Source of the DNA: an uncultured Clostridia bacterium
Lineage (GTDB): Bacteria; Bacillota; Clostridia; TANB77; CAG-508
Assembly: GCA_934149275.1 (NCBI GenBank)
Contig: CAKPEG010000003.1
Location: 92,093 to 156,092, forward strand
Direction of reading: 5' to 3'
DNA: 64,000 nucleotides
Shown: positions 59,778-64,000 of the stretch, in pieces
How the letters are laid out: every line of letters starts with the position of its first letter
Numbering within the stretch: the first letter of the stretch is position 1
The notes under the pieces: generated by a model
What the model saw: only the letters and a program-made list of their open reading frames with translations
What the model was told of the DNA's origin: nothing
The model's database searches: none
Translations under genes and position numbers: made by a program

Positions 59778-60605
59778 TTAATTCTCTTTTTTATAAAATT
59801 TGCTAGTAGGTAAATTTGTCATAACTATATGATATGAACCATCATAAATTGTATTTATATCATTATCATCACTAAGCTTTATTGGAATCTCTAAATTACA
59901 AATATATTCTTCATCAAGTTCATTAATAATGTGAATAGAAAATGAAATAGAATATTCAATATTACTTAGTAAAATATTAGCATCTAAAAGTAGATTACCA
60001 TCAAATGTTACAGCTGAGTTTGTGTTTCTAATAACAAAATTAGAAACGATATCTTGATTTACTGAAGAAAGTAAAATAGGATTAGAGCAATCAGCATAAA
60101 ATGTTGGTTCTTGAACATCATTGTTGTTAGAAGAAACAACATTAAAATTTACCTTATTATTAATTATTTTTTCTTCATCAATAACCCCAACACCTAAAAG
60201 GCTAGACTCCTTATAATAAAGAACAGGATGACCTTTATCAGGCATAGAAGGATAAGATATATTATCAATATATAAATCTTTAACAGTATTTTTTTTGGTA
60301 AGACCGTCTATTGAAACGTGATTATCAATAGTAATAGCCAAATCTGAAAATTGAAATAAGTTTAAATCCCAATAATCTTTTTGAGTTTCGGAATTATTCA
60401 AAGCATTTGCAGAAGAATAAATCTGAATAGAACTAACATTAAAAATATTACTATCAGTGGTTAAAGAAAGTACTGGTTCATCTTTTGTATCTACATGCTT
60501 TGAACTATAATTTCTAATTGTATTAAAAAGAAAAATTGAAATTAAAACAATAAAAATCAATATAGAAACCACTATAACTATTTTTATGTGCTTATCTTGA
60601 AACAT
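59778..60605 (-). CDS. Single-pass membrane protein, 275 aa, unknown
   Basis: The start is the ATG at 60605 (product MFQDKHIKIVIVVSILIFIV), after AAAGGA; a longer frame has no site. One membrane helix at residues 6-28, then an extracytoplasmic beta-rich domain with many Asn/Ser (IDNHVSIDGLTKKNTVKDLY, FADLE-like strands absent). No recognised family. It is first in a two-gene minus-strand unit with the acyl-CoA ligase, and lies back-to-back with the G5-SH3 hydrolase gene. Confidence 0.75.
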   Translation of the reverse strand: MFQDKHIKIVIVVSILIFIVLISIFLFNTIRNYSSKHVDTKDEPVLSLTTDSNIFNVSSIQIYSSANALNNSETQKDYWDLNLFQFSDLAITIDNHVSIDGLTKKNTVKDLYIDNISYPSMPDKGHPVLYYKESSLLGVGVIDEEKIINNKVNFNVVSSNNNDVQEPTFYADCSNPILLSSVNQDIVSNFVIRNTNSAVTFDGNLLLDANILLSNIEYSISFSIHIINELDEEYICNLEIPIKLSDDNDINTIYDGSYHIVMTNLPTSKFYKKEN

Positions 60606-60717
60606 AAATTTAAAATCCTTTCTAATATTATAAAACACTATTCAAAGTACCTATCTAATATATAATAAAATTCAAGATTATTCAATATTTGAAAGTAAAT
60701 AAATCCAAAAACTTCAA

Positions 60718-60746
60718 TTGACAAAAAAAGACGCAAATATTAAAAT
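60718..60746 (+). promoter_or_regulatory. Sigma-A promoter of the G5-SH3-glucosaminidase gene
   Basis: TTGACA at 60718-60723, a 17-base spacer and TAAAAT at 60741-60746; the start is at 60764 after AAGGAG. Confidence 0.7.
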
Positions 60747-60763
60747 AATTTAAGGAGTGAAAA

Positions 60764-62029
60764 ATGAGAAAAATAAAATATGTAGTAAAAACCAGAGAAG
60801 AAGTAATAAAACAAAGAATAGTTGTATATGTTATTGCAATTGTAGTATTGGTAGCTACACTGTTGTTATGCATTAGTTCATTTAAAAAAGTAGAGGCTAT
60901 TTCACAAGTTGAAGAAGAAGTAAAAGTAGTAAAAACAAATGAGAAAATTTCAATGGAAGAAAACAAGAACAAAATAGACGTAACAGAACTAATAAAAGAG
61001 CATACTAATGAAGTAAACAAAAAAACATTAAGCGTTGATGAAGTCGATTTAGACTATACTACAGAATACATAGAGAATGCAGATATTCCAACAGGTACAA
61101 TAAGAGTTAAACAAGAGGGAACAGATGGAAAGCAAACAATGATAATTGTAAAATCATACAAAGGTAATGAGTATGTAGGTGAGGAAAGAATACCTGGAAA
61201 AATTACAGCAAATTCAATTAATAAAATAGTTGAAATTGGTATAGGAGAAGGTGTAAATAACTATACTCCAAAAGAGGGGGACAGCATATGGGCAACACCT
61301 GAAAAAGTAAAATTAAGAGAAGCACCAAGCAGAAAATCTTCAGAAGTATATACTATGGGAAAAGATGAAAAAGCAACAATAATGGAAGTAGTAAATAGCA
61401 ATTGGCTTAAGGTACAATATGCAACAGTTATAGGATATGCAGATAGCGCGTGCTTTACAAACATAAATCCAAATGGAACAACAAATCAAAATTTTGAAAG
61501 TGGAGTTGAATATTCAAAAGAAGAATTATTAGCAAGTTTAGATTTCAACATGGATCTTACAAAACCAAGTGGATTAACTTTAGCACAATTCCAAAAAGTT
61601 TTATCTGGAAATAGTGCAGACAAGCAAGGCGTACTAGCTTCAAATGCAGAATTCTTCTATTATGCAGAAAGACAATATGGAATAAACGGAATTTATCTAG
61701 CATCAATGGCAATTCATGAAGGCGGATGGGGAACTTCAAAAATTGCAAATGACAAAAAGAACTTATTTGGATATGGAGCATATGATAGCAATCCATATGG
61801 GGGCTCATATTCATTTGGTACATATGCAGAAGGAATAGATTTGGTAGCCAGAGTTTTAGTGAAAAATTATCTAAATCCTAAAGGAACTGAAATATATGAT
61901 GGACAAACAGCTACAGGAATGTACTTTAATGGTCCAACCTTAACAGGAGTTAACACAAGATATGCAAGTGATAAAAATTGGGCGAACGCAGTATTTAAAT
62001 GGATGACATATTTATATAACAGATTATAA
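60764..62029 (+). CDS. Surface peptidoglycan hydrolase: G5 domain, SH3 domain, GH73 glucosaminidase
   Basis: 421 residues. A cytoplasmic tail, one membrane helix (about 21-42), a charged linker, a G5 domain (about 95-165: TTEYIENADIPTGTIRVKQE, KGNEYVGEERIPGKITANSI), a bacterial SH3 (about 175-230: VKLREAPSRKSSEVYTMGKD, WLKVQYATVIGYADSACFTN) and a GH73/mannosyl-glycoprotein endo-beta-N-acetylglucosaminidase-like domain at the C-terminus (IYLASMAIHEGGWGTSKIAN with the catalytic Glu, KKNLFGYGAYDSNPYGGSYS, FGTYAEGIDLVARVLVKNYL). It probably cuts the glycan strand while tethered to the membrane. Confidence 0.93.
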   Translation: MRKIKYVVKTREEVIKQRIVVYVIAIVVLVATLLLCISSFKKVEAISQVEEEVKVVKTNEKISMEENKNKIDVTELIKEHTNEVNKKTLSVDEVDLDYTTEYIENADIPTGTIRVKQEGTDGKQTMIIVKSYKGNEYVGEERIPGKITANSINKIVEIGIGEGVNNYTPKEGDSIWATPEKVKLREAPSRKSSEVYTMGKDEKATIMEVVNSNWLKVQYATVIGYADSACFTNINPNGTTNQNFESGVEYSKEELLASLDFNMDLTKPSGLTLAQFQKVLSGNSADKQGVLASNAEFFYYAERQYGINGIYLASMAIHEGGWGTSKIANDKKNLFGYGAYDSNPYGGSYSFGTYAEGIDLVARVLVKNYLNPKGTEIYDGQTATGMYFNGPTLTGVNTRYASDKNWANAVFKWMTYLYNRL

Positions 62030-62032
62030 TTG

Positions 62033-62060
62033 TAAGAGGAGCTAAATTAGCTCCTCTATA
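62033..62060 (+). terminator. Hairpin after the glucosaminidase gene
   Basis: AGAGGAGCTAA / TTAGCTCCTCT, an 11-bp stem with almost no loop; the T run after it is poor (ATATAATTA). Confidence 0.6.
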
Positions 62061-62091
62061 TAATTATAATAAATAAATGTGAAAAAATTAG

Positions 62092-62120
62092 TTGATATTT
62101 TTTTGTATTTATTGTATTAT
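62092..62120 (+). promoter_or_regulatory. Sigma-A promoter of the VirB2-like gene
   Basis: TTGATA at 62092-62097, a 17-base spacer and TATTAT at 62115-62120. Confidence 0.6.
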
Positions 62121-62169
62121 AATATATGTATAAAATTAGGCAGAAAAGGAAAAAATGGGAGGATAAAAA

Positions 62170-62592
62170 ATGAAAAAAGTATTATCACTTATAGCTATAT
62201 TATTAATATTAATAGTAGCAACAATAACTCCAGTATATGCAGCAACCGAAGTTTTAGATGAAAATAATGAAGTTCTTGAATCAGAAAATGCAAGTGACTT
62301 TTATAAGATAAAAGAGGATGCTAGTGGTAGATTAGAACAATATACTGAAAAATATGGATCAAAAGCATATGGAATTACAGCAATGATATTAGATACAGTA
62401 AGAATTTATAGTATACCATTTTGTCTATTAGGAATTGCTGTAGGAGCAATATATCAATATATAATAGGAATAAGAAGATTGGATGTACGAGATAAGGGAT
62501 TCAATTTAATTATAGCCTTCGTTACAATATTGGTAATAGCACAAGTATTACCATTGGTATTTACAATAGTAACAAAAGGTTGGGTTTTATAA
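62170..62592 (+). CDS. VirB2/TrbC pilin-like membrane protein (tentative)
   Basis: 140 residues. A signal peptide (1-24, MKKVLSLIAILLILIVATIT ending VYA-A), a polar stretch, and two membrane helices (about 76-98 and 114-136) joined by a short basic loop (IIGIRRLDVRDKGFN). A signal peptide plus two helices around a small loop is the layout of VirB2/TrbC, the pilin of type IV secretion and conjugation. No sequence signature is decisive. It starts a transcript that runs into the repeat protein at 62616. TGGGAGG precedes the ATG. Confidence 0.55.
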   Translation: MKKVLSLIAILLILIVATITPVYAATEVLDENNEVLESENASDFYKIKEDASGRLEQYTEKYGSKAYGITAMILDTVRIYSIPFCLLGIAVGAIYQYIIGIRRLDVRDKGFNLIIAFVTILVIAQVLPLVFTIVTKGWVL

Positions 62593-62615
62593 TAGAAAAG
62601 ACTGGGGGTTAACAA

Positions 62616-64000
62616 ATGAAAATTTTATTTGCAGTAAGTAATGAGAATGTTTCAAATAAAATTGTAGACAGTTATCAAAAAAGATATGGTGAAGCTGTAT
62701 CATTTAAAAGCGTGTTTTACTTTAATGCAATAATAAGAGAAATACATAAAGATAAAACTTATGATAGAATAGTTATAAGTGAAGATTTAGAACCATTTTC
62801 AAATAGTAATTATGACGTAATTGATAAATTTATCCTTGAAAGGTTTAAAGAGATTACAAATGAGATAAACGCACAGGAAAAATTCATAGACATAGTTGTA
62901 ATATGTACAGATAGAAGAACAAAATCTGGATATGTATTATCAAAAATGTATGAATATGGAGTTTATAATGCTTTAGTAGGAGCAGATAGAAGAATAGACA
63001 ATGTATGCAGCTTACTGAATTCACCTCGTACAGCCCAAGAAGCTAAAGAGTACTATGGATTAGAAAATCAAGTAGATACTAGCTCAGTAGATGATGTATC
63101 AGAACAAGAGGTTCAAAATATCCTAATTCACTATAAAAAATTAGGAAGAAATGAAGATAGATATGTGGATAGCTTTAATAACATAGCTGCACAATATACA
63201 GACAAGCAATTAAAAATTATAATAAAATGTTTGCCAATAAATGTTAGAGCTGTTTTGGAAGCAGAATGCCCAAAATATCAAGAATTGGTAACGTATGCTG
63301 AAGAAACAGAAGAAGAAAGAAAACAAAAAGAAAAAATTCAAGAGCAAAAGAGATTAGAACAGCTTGAAAATGAACGAAAATTAAAGCAAAAAATAGAGAG
63401 AGATAAAAGAGAAGCTGCACAAATGCAACAAAGAGAATACCAACAACAAAATTATCAGACACAAGTTTCTCAAATGCCAAGTGGAATTGATTTGCTAGAC
63501 AATAAACGTAGAGAGCAAAGAATGACGGGAAATGTAATTATTCCAGACAATATGAATATAAGAAATGAAAGAAAAGTATATTCAGACGAAGAAATAAATG
63601 CAATGAATAATCGTCAAAGTCAAAGACAAGTAACACCAATGCAACAATCAGCAAGTACATTGCCAGGATTAGATGATTTAGATAATATACCACAAGCAAG
63701 ACCAGTACAACAACAACCAGCAAGTACATTGCCAGGATTAGATGATTTAGATAATATACCACAGGCAAGACCAGTACAACAACCAGCAAGCACATTGCCA
63801 GGATTAGATGATTTAGATAATATACCACAGGCAAGACCAGTACAACAACCAGCAAGTACATTGCCAGGATTAGATGATTTAGATAATATACCACAAGCAA
63901 GACCAACACAACAACCAGCAAGCACATTGCCAGGATTAGATGATTTAGATAATATACCACAAGCAAGACCAGTACAACAACAACCAGCAAGTACATTGCC
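62616..64000 (+). CDS. Receiver-like protein with coiled coil and tandem 22-23-residue repeats, incomplete at window end
   Basis: Open from the ATG at 62616 (after GGGGG) to the end of the window, at least 461 residues. Residues 1-150 alternate strands and helices (KILFAVSNENVSNKIVDSYQ, YDRIVISEDLEP, FIDIVVICTDRRTKSGYVLS, YGVYNALVGADRRID) like a CheY/CpaE-type receiver fold. Residues about 230-285 are a Glu/Lys/Gln-rich coiled coil. From residue 345 come tandem repeats ending in LPGLDDLDNIPQARPVQQ, five full units and the start of a sixth. No phosphorylation triad is evident. It lies downstream of a VirB2-like gene, so it may be a cytoplasmic part of a secretion or conjugation system. That is inference. 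Confidence 0.75.
   Translation, partial: MKILFAVSNENVSNKIVDSYQKRYGEAVSFKSVFYFNAIIREIHKDKTYDRIVISEDLEPFSNSNYDVIDKFILERFKEITNEINAQEKFIDIVVICTDRRTKSGYVLSKMYEYGVYNALVGADRRIDNVCSLLNSPRTAQEAKEYYGLENQVDTSSVDDVSEQEVQNILIHYKKLGRNEDRYVDSFNNIAAQYTDKQLKIIIKCLPINVRAVLEAECPKYQELVTYAEETEEERKQKEKIQEQKRLEQLENERKLKQKIERDKREAAQMQQREYQQQNYQTQVSQMPSGIDLLDNKRREQRMTGNVIIPDNMNIRNERKVYSDEEINAMNNRQSQRQVTPMQQSASTLPGLDDLDNIPQARPVQQQPASTLPGLDDLDNIPQARPVQQPASTLPGLDDLDNIPQARPVQQPASTLPGLDDLDNIPQARPTQQPASTLPGLDDLDNIPQARPVQQQPASTL
63648..64000 (+). repeat. Tandem 66/69-base repeats in the 62616 gene
   Basis: Units at 63648-63716 (69), 63717-63782 (66), 63783-63848 (66), 63849-63914 (66), 63915-63983 (69) and a partial one from 63984. 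They differ only at a few third-base positions and in one extra CAA, so they were multiplied recently. Confidence 0.95.

Noticed and set aside
63538..63996. Minus-strand open frame of about 150 codons with a repeated hydrophobic product
   Set aside because: It is the complement of the tandem repeats in the plus-strand gene at 62616; the repeats keep several frames open.
63648..64000. Regular repeats resembling a CRISPR array
   Set aside because: The units are in frame, contiguous, 66/69 bases long and have no variable spacers; they encode protein repeats.

Overview
The window is AT-rich (roughly 70% A+T by eye) and reads as the chromosome of a spore-forming, low-GC Firmicute of the Clostridia type. 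The evidence is sporulation genes (spoIIID, yabG, veg, a SipL/SpoVID-like gene, yunB, spoVAC-spoVAD-spoVAE, a BofC-like gene), near-exclusive AGA for arginine, AAGGAGG ribosome binding sites, and textbook sigma-A promoters with 17-base spacers. An uncultured gut Clostridia lineage is my guess; the sequence does not prove it. There is no rRNA, tRNA, CRISPR array, transposase or phage gene that I can recognise.

Layout. 1-16.8 kb: end of lepA, a membrane protein, rlmB, pyrG, a DUF402 gene, an acidic 14-residue-repeat protein, aspS, an SH3/NlpC cell-wall hydrolase, comEC, a lone receiver domain, a BofC-like protein, clpE (minus), a DUF3298-like anchored protein and a YibE/F protein. 17-32 kb: htrA (minus), a pilin-like gene, rnhB, pdp, an ABC exporter, an ECF sigma factor with a propeller-type putative anti-sigma factor, a tandem ThyX, pepF and two unknowns. 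32-38.4 kb: pentapeptide protein, beta-lactamase-like hydrolase, spoIIID, yabG-veg-sipL-yunB. 38.5-43.9 kb: translation genes (rplM-rpsI; infC-rpmI-rplT behind an L20-type leader; leuS). 44-46.6 kb: GNAT and the spoVA operon (minus). 46.8-56.5 kb: a ten-gene type IV pilus operon. 56.6-64 kb: a frameshifted ROK kinase, PC4/YdbC, an acyl-CoA ligase, a G5-SH3-glucosaminidase, and the start of what may be a secretion or conjugation locus (VirB2-like protein, then a receiver-like protein with tandem repeats running off the end).

Three things stand out. First, eight large palindromic intergenic elements (120-195 bp; families A, B and C) have long outer arms that differ between copies yet stay self-complementary. 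Families A and B share a 5' GCGCAG (GCACAG in one copy) and a 3' AGCAAG signature, and most copies sit at the 3' ends of converging genes. Second, at 39.5-39.85 kb there is an unannotated-looking type I toxin-antitoxin module: a 39-residue hydrophobic peptide on the minus strand, a converging antisense promoter, a shared bidirectional terminator and a sequestered ribosome binding site. Third, infC and probably comEC start at AUA.

Four single genes (4587, 10868, 30376 and 44531 minus) have their own strong promoter and use CGG arginine codons that the neighbours avoid. They look like later arrivals.
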